Shown one piece after another: positions 30,884 to 38,193 of a DNA stretch of 39,239 nt (position 1 is its first letter; each line of letters opens with the position of its first letter). The notes beneath the pieces were generated by a model. That model saw only the letters and a program-made list of their open reading frames with translations, was not told where the DNA came from and ran no database searches. The stretch lies in assembly GCA_947303895.1 (NCBI GenBank), contig CAMYZQ010000003.1, positions 1-39,239 on the forward strand, in the 5' to 3' direction. Origin of the DNA: an uncultured Bacillota bacterium. Lineage in GTDB: Bacteria > Bacillota_I > Bacilli_A > RF39 > UBA660. Position numbers and translations under genes: made by a program.

Positions 30884-31867
30884 ATGAATCAAGATAATAA
30901 AAGTAGAAATATTTTTACTATAATAATAGTAGTTCTATTCTTAGTATTTTCATATTATATTATAAAGAGTTATTTTAAAGATGAGAATAAAGCTAATACT
31001 TATGTCTCTGGTTCTTTTTCATTTGTTTATGATAATAAAAAAATAAATGATAAATTAATGTATGATGAAAAGAGAACTGTAAAAGTAGTTAAAGATAAGA
31101 ATTATACTGAAACTACTAATGATATAAAAAGTGATTTATTTTTAAAATTATCTAAAGTAGATTATTATTATGATGACATTATGTTATCTATAGGAGATAG
31201 TTTTTTAGATGTATATGAAATTAATAATAAGGGTATTAAATTAGTGGTTCTAGGAAATGATTTAAAATACTATAGTATTAATATATCTATATTACCTAAT
31301 AGTGAAGGTATAGATATTAATGATAAGACATGGAAGAAAGTAGATGGAAAATATTTAAGTATATATCCAACACAGTATTATAGAGTTATTAATGATAAAT
31401 ATAGTTTATATGTTGAATATCCATTCTTATTAAATAAAGAAAAATATTCAGAAAAAGAATATAATAAATTAATTAGTAGAGTTGAAGAATCTATCAAAAC
31501 TGAAGAAGTAGATAATATTAATTATTATTTTGCTTATAGTAATGATATTAAATTAGATGACAAGATTACTTTAAAACTAAAATTTTTAAGATTAGATACT
31601 TATGCACAGGAAAAGAATGATAATTATTTGTTAACAAAGATAGTTTATTATAATCCAAATAATGAATTAGTTACTTTTAGTGAAATAGATAATGTAGATA
31701 AGTATTTAGAAACTGTTAATGTAATTGGAGAACATAATTACAAAGATTATAGTGTAAAAGTAATAGATAGTAATACACTTATTATTAGTAATTATTTAAT
31801 TAATTATAGTAATAATACATCAAATATAGATTCATTTATAGAAGGTATCTTAGAAATAAAAGAGTAA
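30884..31867 (+). CDS. Single-pass membrane protein, extracytoplasmic domain of unknown function
   Basis: 327 residues. Membrane helix at about residues 10-29 (IFTIIIVVLFLVFSYYIIKSYF), then a large Asn/Lys/Tyr/Ile-rich outside region with beta-type alternation. No cysteine pairs, no catalytic motif, no known family recognised. ATG at 30884 fits AGGTGATAAC; the upstream in-frame extension to 30836 runs through the preceding terminator. Transcribed alone, after the wall hydrolase. Confidence 0.75.
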   Translation: MNQDNKSRNIFTIIIVVLFLVFSYYIIKSYFKDENKANTYVSGSFSFVYDNKKINDKLMYDEKRTVKVVKDKNYTETTNDIKSDLFLKLSKVDYYYDDIMLSIGDSFLDVYEINNKGIKLVVLGNDLKYYSINISILPNSEGIDINDKTWKKVDGKYLSIYPTQYYRVINDKYSLYVEYPFLLNKEKYSEKEYNKLISRVEESIKTEEVDNINYYFAYSNDIKLDDKITLKLKFLRLDTYAQEKNDNYLLTKIVYYNPNNELVTFSEIDNVDKYLETVNVIGEHNYKDYSVKVIDSNTLIISNYLINYSNNTSNIDSFIEGILEIKE

Positions 31868-31884
31868 TAAAATTACTCTTTTTA
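31858..31884 (+). terminator. Terminator containing the stop codon at 31867
   Basis: AAAAGAGTAAT/ATTACTCTTTT 11-bp stem with AAA loop and T run. Confidence 0.88.
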
Positions 31885-31892
31885 TTATGTTA

Positions 31893-31901
31893 TGTTATAA
31901 T
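31893..31901 (+). promoter_or_regulatory. Extended -10 promoter (TGTTATAAT)
   Basis: Drives the pseudokinase-truB operon; RBS AAAGGAGGG follows. Confidence 0.65.
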
Positions 31902-31920
31902 ATTTGCAAAGGAGGGTTCT

Positions 31921-32739
31921 ATGGAAAAAATTAAATCATGTGATTTGAATTTAAATATTCAAGTAAAACCAATAGTATCTAAAAATGGGAGTCTTATATA
32001 TGAGACAAACAATCATCAAATAGTTAAAGTTTTTTCAGAAGGTACTTTAAAAGATAATAAGGAATTATTGGAGGAAAAACTATCTAATCTATTAGGTATT
32101 AATGGAGTAGTAGATCCAAGAGGATTAGTATATGTTCATGATAATCTAGTAGGTTATACTATGGATAAAATTGATGGTAAAACAAACGGTGAATATGAAA
32201 GAGGTATTTCACCAGATTATAGAAAAAATTTGTATAGATTAGCATATAAATACCTAAAACTAGAAGAAATAGTTAAAAGAGCAGGACAAGATGTAGTATT
32301 CCCTGAACTTCTAGATAAAGTATTTGTGGATAAACAAGATAATATCAAAATAATAGGCTTTGATAGTATTCAAATGGGAGAAAGTAAACCAATAAGAGAA
32401 TCTTTAGTACCAGCATCTTTAGAAAAGTATAGAAGTAATGGAATGTATACTAAAGAATTAGATATTAAATCATTAATAAGTTTTTATCTTATTGATACAA
32501 TTGGTTTAAATTTAGGATCTTTAGAAAAAAACGTGGATGATATACCACATCATGTTTCTAGAGTGTTAGATACAATAGAGGTTCCATCACCATTAAAAGA
32601 AAAAATATTATTATTATATACAGAGAATGCTCAAAATGAATATTTAGGTAATGATGTTATAAAAATAGCTGAAAAATGTAAAATTGTACAAGATGATTAT
32701 TGGATATATCCTTGTAACAAAAGATTAGTGATGAAATGA
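31921..32739 (+). CDS. Protein-kinase-like fold protein, probably catalytically inactive
   Basis: 272 residues. An N-lobe-like region (IVKVFSEG, then ELLEEKLSNLLGI), hinge-like LVGYTMDKIDG, and a catalytic-loop-like stretch FPELLDKVFVDKQDNIKIIGFDS. Compared with the usual HxDLxPENxLxD...LIDFGS, the HRD Asp is missing and DFG is changed to GFD, so it looks like a pseudokinase. It overlaps truB by 4 nt (ATGA) and ends in TGA, so the two are coupled. Function unknown; the kinase assignment rests on the motif order only. Confidence 0.6.
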   Translation: MEKIKSCDLNLNIQVKPIVSKNGSLIYETNNHQIVKVFSEGTLKDNKELLEEKLSNLLGINGVVDPRGLVYVHDNLVGYTMDKIDGKTNGEYERGISPDYRKNLYRLAYKYLKLEEIVKRAGQDVVFPELLDKVFVDKQDNIKIIGFDSIQMGESKPIRESLVPASLEKYRSNGMYTKELDIKSLISFYLIDTIGLNLGSLEKNVDDIPHHVSRVLDTIEVPSPLKEKILLLYTENAQNEYLGNDVIKIAEKCKIVQDDYWIYPCNKRLVMK

Positions 32740-33614
32740 TGAATGGAATAATAGTTGTTAATAAAGAAAAAGATTTAACAAGTAGAGATGTAGTTAACAA
32801 GATATGTCATATTTTTAATACTAAAAAAGTGGGACATACAGGAACTTTAGATCCAATGGCTACAGGTGTTTTAGTAGTGGCCCTAGGTACATCATTAAAA
32901 ATAGTAGATTATATTACTTCTTTAGATAAAGAATATATTGCTAAAGTTAAACTAGGTATTAATACAGATACTCTAGATGTAACAGGTACTACTTTAGAAA
33001 CTAGGGAAGTAAATGTTACTAATGAAGATATAGATAAAGTATTAAAAGAATTTCCACAGGATTATGATATGGAAGTTCCTATATATTCTGCAGTTAAAGT
33101 AAATGGTAAGAAATTATATGAATATGCTAGAAATAATATTCCTGTAGAACTTCCGCATCATATGGTAAAAGTATATTCGTTAGAAAGAATAAGTGATATA
33201 AAAGACAATAGTTTTTATATTAAATGTCATGTTAGTAAAGGTACTTATATAAGAAGTTTAATTAGAGATATATGTAAAAACTTAAATACTATAGGTGTAA
33301 TGGAAGAACTAGAAAGAACTAAACAAGGTAAGTTTACCATAGAGGAATCATATACTCTTAATGATATAGAAAAAGGTAATTATAAATTACTTAGTATGAT
33401 AGATGTATTAGATCTACCTAAAGTAGAAATAGATAATAATGAGTTATTAAAGAAAGTAACTAATGGTAATAAACTTGAAGATATTTATAACTATCCAGAG
33501 TTTATATTTACATATAACAATAACGTAATAGCTATATATAAACAAGATAATAATACGGTAAAACCTGTAAAGGTATTTAACAGTAGTATTGAAAACATAT
33601 TAGAAACTAAATAA
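32736..33614 (+). CDS. truB: tRNA pseudouridine-55 synthase TruB
   Basis: 292 residues. GIIVVNKEKDLTSRDVV, then the catalytic signature KKVGHTGTLDPMATGVLV with the nucleophilic Asp, YSAVKVNGKKLYEYAR, and GTYIRSLIRDI. It makes psi55 in the T loop of tRNAs. Two adjacent ATGs (32736, 32739); the first gives the 4-base overlap with the upstream gene. RbfA, NusA or RibF, often nearby in other Firmicutes, are not here. Confidence 0.96.
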   Translation: MMNGIIVVNKEKDLTSRDVVNKICHIFNTKKVGHTGTLDPMATGVLVVALGTSLKIVDYITSLDKEYIAKVKLGINTDTLDVTGTTLETREVNVTNEDIDKVLKEFPQDYDMEVPIYSAVKVNGKKLYEYARNNIPVELPHHMVKVYSLERISDIKDNSFYIKCHVSKGTYIRSLIRDICKNLNTIGVMEELERTKQGKFTIEESYTLNDIEKGNYKLLSMIDVLDLPKVEIDNNELLKKVTNGNKLEDIYNYPEFIFTYNNNVIAIYKQDNNTVKPVKVFNSSIENILETK

Positions 33615-33636
33615 AATAATATTAGAGGTAATGTGT

Positions 33637-33951
33637 ATGTATATAGATTTAATTGTAATTGTATTAATAATAATTGCAGTTGTATTCTTTTTTAGAAGAT
33701 TTTCATTTTTTGTATATGCAGTTTGTGGATTAGATATTTTATTTAGATTATTTCATTTTATTGCAGATAATCTACATTTAAAAGATGTTAGTAATATTAT
33801 TTATAAGTATATACCAGCATCTGTAGTATCTATGGTAGGAAGATATACGGGTACTCATGGAATAATATATTTAATTATTAATTGGGCAATGTTTATATTA
33901 TATGCAATATTATTATTCTATATTATTAGAATATTAGTTAAGAGAAAATAG
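33637..33951 (+). CDS. Small integral membrane protein, unknown function
   Basis: 104 residues with three hydrophobic segments (about 2-20, 24-42 and 80-102) ending VKRK. Start at 33637 is preferred over 33631 since AGAGG lies 8 nt upstream. No promoter between truB and this gene, so it likely shares the truB transcript. No family recognised. Confidence 0.7.
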   Translation: MYIDLIVIVLIIIAVVFFFRRFSFFVYAVCGLDILFRLFHFIADNLHLKDVSNIIYKYIPASVVSMVGRYTGTHGIIYLIINWAMFILYAILLFYIIRILVKRK

Positions 33952-33974
33952 AGTGTATTAACACTCTTTTTTTG
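33950..33974 (+). terminator. Terminator overlapping the stop codon at 33951
   Basis: AGAGTGT/ACACTCT stem with loop ATTA and T run; merges into the next extended -10 (TGTTATAAT 33973-33981). Confidence 0.88.
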
Positions 33975-33981
33975 TTATAAT
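33973..33981 (+). promoter_or_regulatory. Extended -10 promoter fused to a T-tract
   Basis: TGTTATAAT at 33973-33981 for the zinc-ribbon gene. Confidence 0.6.
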
Positions 33982-34001
33982 TATTTATAGAGGTGATAAA
34001 T

Positions 34002-34376
34002 ATGTTTTGCACAAATTGTGGAAATAAAATGAAGAAAGATGATAGCTTTTGTACAGAATGTGGTACTAAAGTAAATCAAAATACTGAAGTTAAAAACGTT
34101 AAAATAAGAGTAATTAGAGAAAAGAAGGCAATGGGTTTTGCTATACCATTTCCTGTATATATAGATGGTGAAAAAGTAGGTACATTATCTAATGGTGCTA
34201 TGGTAGAAGTAGATACTACTTTAGGCCATCACCTTGTTGAGTTTGTATGTGCTGATGGTAATATTAAACAAGATGTTGATATTAATAAGAATCATGAATG
34301 CGTTGAAATTAAATTTAGAGCATGCATGGGCTTAGTAGCAGCTTCAGTAAAGATTACAAGTGTAGAATATAAATAA
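34002..34376 (+). CDS. Zinc-ribbon protein with PEGA-like beta domain
   Basis: 124 residues. N-terminal zinc ribbon MFCTNCGNKMKKDDSFCTECGTK (two CxxC pairs; residues 3-20). Residues about 45-120 form a beta-rich domain, PFPVYIDGEKVGTLSNGAMVEV and GHHLVEFVCADG, resembling PEGA-type domains. No membrane segment, so cytosolic. ATG at 34002 follows GAGGTGATAAA. Function unknown. Confidence 0.8.
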   Translation: MFCTNCGNKMKKDDSFCTECGTKVNQNTEVKNVKIRVIREKKAMGFAIPFPVYIDGEKVGTLSNGAMVEVDTTLGHHLVEFVCADGNIKQDVDINKNHECVEIKFRACMGLVAASVKITSVEYK

Positions 34377-34405
34377 TTGACTATATAGTATTATAATGTT
34401 AGTAT

Positions 34406-34432
34406 AATCACCTATAAAAAGGGTGATTTTTT
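34406..34432 (+). other. Hairpin holding the ribosome binding site of the CFI-box gene
   Basis: AATCACC (34406-34412) pairs with GGTGATT (34422-34428), 9-nt loop; GGGTGAT is the only SD for the ATG at 34433, and six T/U-rich bases follow. It looks like both a terminator for the upstream gene and an SD-blocking structure. -10-like TATAAT at 34392-34397 and 34403-34408 lie just before it. Confidence 0.55.
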
Positions 34433-35068
34433 ATGTCTTGGTGTGAACATTGCAAAGATAGTGGTCGTATATTTAGTACTTGTTATTACTGTGATTTAAC
34501 TGATGGAAGTAATTATGTTCCGGAAGACTATTATAATAATCTTTGTTATGACGATCGTTATCAATCAAAATGTCCTGTATATAAAGAACATGAAAATACG
34601 GGATCAGTTGTAAAAAAATTCCCAGAATTACCTCCAGATTTATTCAAGGTATGTTTTATAACAACGGTGACTTGTGAAATTTTAGGAAAGCCCGATGATG
34701 ATCCCGTAATGAATGGTCTTAGAGGATTTAGAGATAACATACTTCAAAAAGATGAAAAGTATCATGATATATTAAAAATGTATGATACTATTGGACCAAT
34801 TATTAAAGAAAAAATAAAAAATGATGAAGATGGGGATAATAAAGCAAAATCTATTTTTTCAAAATTAGAAAGAATAGTAGATATAGTTAATAACGGTGAA
34901 TATGATAGAGCAATTAAAAGATATCTTATGATGACTTTAAGACTAGTGTGTGAATATGGAATACAAAAAACATATAGAACTAAAAGAGATAATGATTTTG
35001 ATTATAAAGAAGGAGAGTTTATTCCTTCTAAAGCAGGTCATGGTAAAAAAGTATACAAAAACTCTTGA
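34433..35068 (+). CDS. CFI-box domain protein with Cys-rich N-terminus
   Basis: 211 residues. Residues 1-50 have many cysteines (WCEHC, CYYC, LCYDD, SKCPVY), a likely metal-binding segment. Residues 74-125 are the CFI box: CFITTVTCEILGKPDDDP, LRGFRDNIL, then a YDTIGPII-type helix, matching the CFIATA...LRxFRD...Y motif usually found at protein C-termini. Here it is central, followed by a further helical 80 residues. It uses some CGT codons (rare nearby) and ends in TGA, mild signs of different origin. Function of the CFI box is not established. Confidence 0.75.
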   Translation: MSWCEHCKDSGRIFSTCYYCDLTDGSNYVPEDYYNNLCYDDRYQSKCPVYKEHENTGSVVKKFPELPPDLFKVCFITTVTCEILGKPDDDPVMNGLRGFRDNILQKDEKYHDILKMYDTIGPIIKEKIKNDEDGDNKAKSIFSKLERIVDIVNNGEYDRAIKRYLMMTLRLVCEYGIQKTYRTKRDNDFDYKEGEFIPSKAGHGKKVYKNS

Positions 35069-35083
35069 TTTATAAGAGTTTTA
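35059..35083 (+). terminator. Probable weak terminator
   Basis: AAACTCTT/AAGAGTTT stem with a 7-nt loop containing the stop's end; only four T residues follow. Confidence 0.6.
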
Positions 35084-35092
35084 TGATATAAT
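35084..35092 (+). promoter_or_regulatory. Extended -10 promoter (TGATATAAT) of rpsO
   Basis: TGATATAAT at 35084-35092, giving a leader of about 75 nt. Confidence 0.7.
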
Positions 35093-35109
35093 TACTTACG
35101 TACCTTGTG

Positions 35110-35142
35110 CTTGGTGTATGGAAACTCCAACCTACAACTAAG
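35110..35142 (+). promoter_or_regulatory. Structured rpsO leader, candidate S15 autoregulatory element
   Basis: Stem CTTGGT/ACTAAG, then GTA/TAC past a bulged A, then TGG/CCA capped by AAACT. The outer stem holds a G-U pair followed by a G-C pair (35113-35139, 35114-35138), the GU/GC feature that S15 recognises in 16S rRNA and several rpsO leaders. Regulation by S15 is inferred. Confidence 0.6.
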
Positions 35143-35176
35143 TATATGGCGAATTATAAGAAAGGAGAAATTTATT

Positions 35177-35446
35177 ATGGCATTAAAAGCTGAAAAGAAA
35201 CAAGAAATCATTAAAAAGTATGGATTAAATGATAAAGATACTGGTTCTGCTGAAGTACAAATTGCTTTATTAACTGAAGAAATTAATACTTTAACTGAAC
35301 ATTTAAAAGTTAATATTCATGATTTCCATTCTAAAAGAGGTTTACTTAAGAAAGTTGGAAGACGTAGAAGACTTCTAGAATATCTTAAGAGAACTGATGT
35401 AAACAGATATAGAGAAATAATTAAGAAATTAGGTTTAAGAAAATAA
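35177..35446 (+). CDS. rpsO: Ribosomal protein S15 (uS15)
   Basis: 89 residues, normal length. [43 protein letters not shown]-like segment ([19 protein letters not shown]) and [20 protein letters not shown] are diagnostic. Binds the central domain of 16S rRNA. ATG at 35177 follows AAAGGAG. It has an arginine CGT codon cluster (GRRRR region) typical of highly expressed genes. pnp follows, the common rpsO-pnp order. Confidence 0.98.
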   Translation: MALKAEKKQEIIKKYGLNDKDTGSAEVQIALLTEEINTLTEHLKVNIHDFHSKRGLLKKVGRRRRLLEYLKRTDVNRYREIIKKLGLRK

Positions 35447-35467
35447 AACACTTTTATAGTGTTTTTT
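35445..35467 (+). terminator. Terminator between rpsO and pnp
   Basis: AAAACACT/AGTGTTTT stem, loop TTTAT, T run, starting inside the stop codon. Confidence 0.88.
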
Positions 35468-35478
35468 CTTTTGTTTTG

Positions 35479-35487
35479 TGATAGAAT
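35479..35487 (+). promoter_or_regulatory. Extended -10 promoter of pnp (TGATAGAAT)
   Basis: TGA followed by TAGAAT at 35482-35487. Confidence 0.55.
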
Positions 35488-35496
35488 AGTCTTTGT

Positions 35497-35539
35497 AAGA
35501 GGAAAAAAGAAAGAGGATTTTAAGAAAGAGGAAAAAAGA
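35497..35539 (+). repeat. Purine-rich leader repeat with three SD-like AAGAGG units before pnp
   Basis: A 14-nt unit AAGAGGAAAAAAGA occurs at 35497-35510 and again at 35526-35539, 29 nt apart, with a third AAGAGG at 35511. Only the last is placed to serve the ATG at 35539. Confidence 0.7.
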
Positions 35540-37704
35540 TGAGTAAGAAAACATTTGAAATGGATTTTCGTGGAAGAAAATTAATAGTTGAAAATGGAGA
35601 GTATGCTAAACAAGCACATGGTAGTGTTTTAGTTAGATATGGTGATACTGTAATACTATCTACAGTAGTAGTTTCACCAAACGCTAATATACTTAGTGAT
35701 TTCTTTCCATTAATGGTTTTATACCAAGAAAAGTTATATTCAGTAGGTAAAATACCTGGTGGATTTATTAAAAGAGAAGGTAGACCAACAGATGCTGCTA
35801 CATTAGCTGCACGTATGATTGATAGACCTATGAGACCTATGTTCCCAGAAGACTTTAGAAATGAAGTACAAGTTGTTAATACTGTATTATCAGTTGATCC
35901 TGATTATTCACCAGAACTAACTGCAATGTTTGGATCATCACTTTGTACATCAATTTCTAAGATTCCATTTGATGGGCCAATAGCTGGTGTTAAAGTAGGT
36001 AGAGTTGATGGAGAATTTGTTATTAACCCAACTCCTGCACAACTTGAAGTATCAGATATTGATTTAACTGTAGCTGGTACTAAAGAAGCTATCAACATGG
36101 TTGAAGCTGGATCTAAAGAAGTATCTGAAGAAGATATGTTAGATGCATTAATGTTTGGTCATGAAGCTGTTAAAGAATTATGTGAGTTCCAAGAAAAGAT
36201 TATTAATGAAATTGGACAAGAAAAGATGGAATATGAACATCTAGAAATTTCTGATGAACTAAGAAATGAAGTTAAAGAACTTGCTGCTGATAAATTAGAT
36301 GCTGCATTAAGAATTAAAGAAAAATTAGCTAAATATGAAGCTATTGATAATGTAAAAGCTGAAGTAGTAGCTAAATATGAAGAAGAAAATGCTGATTTAG
36401 ATAAAGAAGAATTAGTTACTTTAATTACTAAAGTTAAATTAGTACTTGAATCAATTGAATATGATTTATTTAGATCTATTACAGTTAATGAAAAGAGTAG
36501 ATCAGATGGTAGAAAGATGGATGAAATTAGACCTCTATCTACTGAAATAGATGTACTACCTAGAACTCATGGATCTGCTGTATTTACAAGAGGAGAAACT
36601 CAAGCTCTTGCTGTTACTACTCTTGGTGCATTAAATGAATATCAAGCATTGGATGGATTAAGCCTAGAAGCTGAAAAACATTTTATGCTTCATTATAACT
36701 TCCCACAATTCTCAGTTGGAGAAACAGGAAGATATGGTAGTCCAGGAAGAAGAGAAATTGGACATGGTGCTCTTGGTGAAAGATGTTTAAAACAAGTTAT
36801 GCCATCTGAAGAAGAGTTCCCATATACAGTTAGAGTAGTTTCTGAAATATTAGAATCTAATGGTTCTAGTTCACAAGCTACTATCTGTGCTGGTTGTATG
36901 TCATTAATGGCTGCTGGTGTTCCAATTAAAGCTCCAGTTGCTGGTATTGCTATGGGACTTATTACATCAGCTGATGGAAAAGACTATACAATTTTAACAG
37001 ATATCCAAGGTATGGAAGATCACCTTGGTGATATGGACTTCAAAGTAGGTGGAACAAGAGAAGGTATTTGTTCACTACAAATGGATATCAAGATTAAAGG
37101 TATTACAAAACAAATATTAAAAGAAGCTTTAGCACAAGCTAAGAAAGCTAGATTTGAAATCTTAGATGTTATGGAAAAACAAATTCCAGCACCTAGAGAA
37201 GATGTTTCTAAGTATGCTCCTAAGACTGATACATTTATGATTAATCCATCAAGAATTAAAGATGTTATTGGTAAAGGCGGAGAAATGATTACTAAGATTA
37301 TATTAGAAGCTTCTAATGTAAATTCTGTTAGTGATATAAATGCTGTTAAAGTAGATATAGATGATGATGGAAGAGTAATTATTTATCATACTGATAGAGA
37401 TGTAATTAATAGAACTAAAGAAATGATTCTTAACTGTGTTAAAGAAGTTGAAATAGGTAAGATTTATGAAGGTAAAGTAGTAAAAGTTGAAGACTATGGA
37501 TGCTTTGTTAACTTATGGGATGGATTAGATGGATTTGTACATGTATCTCAACTTGCTAATGAAAGAGTTGAAAAACCATCTGATGTAGTTTCAGTAGGAG
37601 ATGAAATCTTAGTTAAAGCTACTGGATTTGATAAGAGAGGTAAATTAAATCTTTCTAGAAAAGAAGCTTTAAATCCAGAACCTAAAAAAGAAGATAAGGA
37701 ATAA
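35539..37704 (+). CDS. pnp: Polynucleotide phosphorylase (PNPase)
   Basis: 721 residues. Two RNase PH domains ([15 protein letters not shown] onward; second with [13 protein letters not shown] and [29 protein letters not shown]), an alpha linker between them, KH domain with [10 protein letters not shown], and S1 domain ([33 protein letters not shown]). 3'-5' phosphorolytic mRNA decay; expected partner of the RNase J encoded at the window's end. Ends in a Lys/Glu tail. Confidence 0.98.
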   Translation: MSKKTFEMDFRGRKLIVENGEYAKQAHGSVLVRYGDTVILSTVVVSPNANILSDFFPLMVLYQEKLYSVGKIPGGFIKREGRPTDAATLAARMIDRPMRPMFPEDFRNEVQVVNTVLSVDPDYSPELTAMFGSSLCTSISKIPFDGPIAGVKVGRVDGEFVINPTPAQLEVSDIDLTVAGTKEAINMVEAGSKEVSEEDMLDALMFGHEAVKELCEFQEKIINEIGQEKMEYEHLEISDELRNEVKELAADKLDAALRIKEKLAKYEAIDNVKAEVVAKYEEENADLDKEELVTLITKVKLVLESIEYDLFRSITVNEKSRSDGRKMDEIRPLSTEIDVLPRTHGSAVFTRGETQALAVTTLGALNEYQALDGLSLEAEKHFMLHYNFPQFSVGETGRYGSPGRREIGHGALGERCLKQVMPSEEEFPYTVRVVSEILESNGSSSQATICAGCMSLMAAGVPIKAPVAGIAMGLITSADGKDYTILTDIQGMEDHLGDMDFKVGGTREGICSLQMDIKIKGITKQILKEALAQAKKARFEILDVMEKQIPAPREDVSKYAPKTDTFMINPSRIKDVIGKGGEMITKIILEASNVNSVSDINAVKVDIDDDGRVIIYHTDRDVINRTKEMILNCVKEVEIGKIYEGKVVKVEDYGCFVNLWDGLDGFVHVSQLANERVEKPSDVVSVGDEILVKATGFDKRGKLNLSRKEALNPEPKKEDKE

Positions 37705-37716
37705 TAGGAGATAATT

Positions 37717-37896
37717 ATGCTTAGAAAGAATTTAACATTCAGAAGAAATTTAAAGCAAGTAGGATTATTATATCAACTAGGCGTTGTAACTCTATATGTT
37801 CCTACATATAAACCAAAATATAGTGATTATCCTGGATTTAGACCTAAACGTAAAGTATTACATGATAAACCATCTAGATTCGGAAGATTATCATAA
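37717..37896 (+). CDS. Small basic 59-residue protein downstream of pnp
   Basis: ATG at 37717 after AGGAGATAATT, stop TAA at 37894-37896. Strongly basic, starting MLRKNLTFRR and ending KPSRFGRLS, with a Pro/Tyr-rich middle (YVPTYKPKYSDYPGF). No membrane segment. 12 nt after the pnp stop, so co-transcribed, and followed by a good hairpin. Codon use and the RBS argue for a real gene. Basicity suggests RNA or ribosome association (inference). No family recognised. Confidence 0.7.
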   Translation: MLRKNLTFRRNLKQVGLLYQLGVVTLYVPTYKPKYSDYPGFRPKRKVLHDKPSRFGRLS

Positions 37897-37911
37897 TTAG
37901 TTAATAATAAT

Positions 37912-37935
37912 AAAACTTGCCATTGGGCAAGTTTT
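37912..37935 (+). terminator. Terminator of the pnp operon
   Basis: AAAACTTGCC/GGCAAGTTTT perfect 10-bp stem with ATTG loop; only four T residues, then GTGTTATATT. Confidence 0.8.
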
Positions 37936-37936
37936 G

Positions 37937-37945
37937 TGTTATATT
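37937..37945 (+). promoter_or_regulatory. Extended -10 promoter (TGTTATATT) for a plus-strand RNA
   Basis: TGTTATATT at 37937-37945. No ORF with an RBS follows; start expected about 37952. Confidence 0.55.
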
Positions 37946-37968
37946 GTAGGTAGTGAAGGAAACTTCAT

Positions 37969-38011
37969 AAAAAAAGGAACATTTGCTTTTGCATGTGAAT
38001 GTCAACCTTTT
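37969..38011 (-). terminator. Probable terminator of the toxin mRNA (minus strand)
   Basis: Read on minus: AAAAGG at 38011-38006 pairs with CCTTTT at 37977-37972, inner stem ACATT/AATGT, then seven T residues (37975-37969). Confidence 0.6.
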
Positions 38012-38022
38012 ATATTTTGGGT

Positions 38023-38056
38023 GACACTCAATCAATGCTGATTTGAGTGTCTTTTA
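38023..38056 (+). terminator. Terminator of the plus-strand RNA
   Basis: GACACTCAA/TTGAGTGTC 9-bp stem extended by TCA/TGA, with an ATGC loop, then TTTTATT. Confidence 0.8.
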
Positions 38057-38068
38057 TTATTCTTATAA

Positions 38069-38143
38069 TCATCTATATAAATGAATAAGAAGTAGTAAGA
38101 TGATTATGATTAGAGAAAGAATTAATAAATCTTTCTTTGTCAT
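38069..38143 (-). CDS. Candidate type I toxin: 24-residue hydrophobic membrane peptide
   Basis: ATG at 38143-38141, TGA at 38071-38069 (minus). The peptide starts MTKKDLL, has an uninterrupted run of about 14 Leu/Ile/Ser residues and ends IHLYR, the charge layout of small membrane-acting toxins of TxpA/BsrG/Hol-Tox kind (similar layout, not a sequence match I can prove). SD GGAAGGAGGTGATGAT is exceptionally strong but sits in a perfect ACCTCC-GGAA-GGAGGT hairpin. Own promoter TTGTTT-N17-TATAAT. Antisense RNA runs opposite downstream. It is too short for routine gene callers. Confidence 0.6.
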   Translation of the reverse strand: MTKKDLLILSLIIIILLLLIHLYR

Positions 38144-38144
38144 A

Positions 38145-38162
38145 TCATCACCTCCTTCCGGA
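38145..38162 (-). promoter_or_regulatory. SD-sequestering hairpin of the toxin mRNA
   Basis: On minus, ACCTCC-GGAA-GGAGGT: the whole Shine-Dalgarno (GGAGGT) is paired with ACCTCC through a GGAA tetraloop. The next AUG downstream is the toxin start. Confidence 0.75.
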
Positions 38163-38193
38163 GGTTGGCACTCACAACAAATGTTCCAAATTC

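Larger units (their letters stand above)
37952..38057 (+). ncRNA. Candidate antisense RNA (type I antitoxin-like)
   Basis: About 105 nt between an extended -10 and an intrinsic terminator, with no start codon and RBS. Predicted structure: TGAAG-GAAA-CTTCA hairpin (37954-37967), AAAAGG/CCTTTT long stem with inner ACATT/AATGT (37972-38011), and the terminator stem. It runs convergently to the 24-residue peptide gene on the minus strand, whose own terminator appears to lie near 37969-38011, so the two RNAs would share about 90 bases. It does not match SRP RNA, 6S or tmRNA. Confidence 0.55.

Noticed and set aside
37952-38057. Plus-strand RNA as SRP RNA or 6S RNA
   Set aside because: It lacks the conserved SRP tetraloop domain and the long 6S bubble structure; size and context fit an antisense RNA better.
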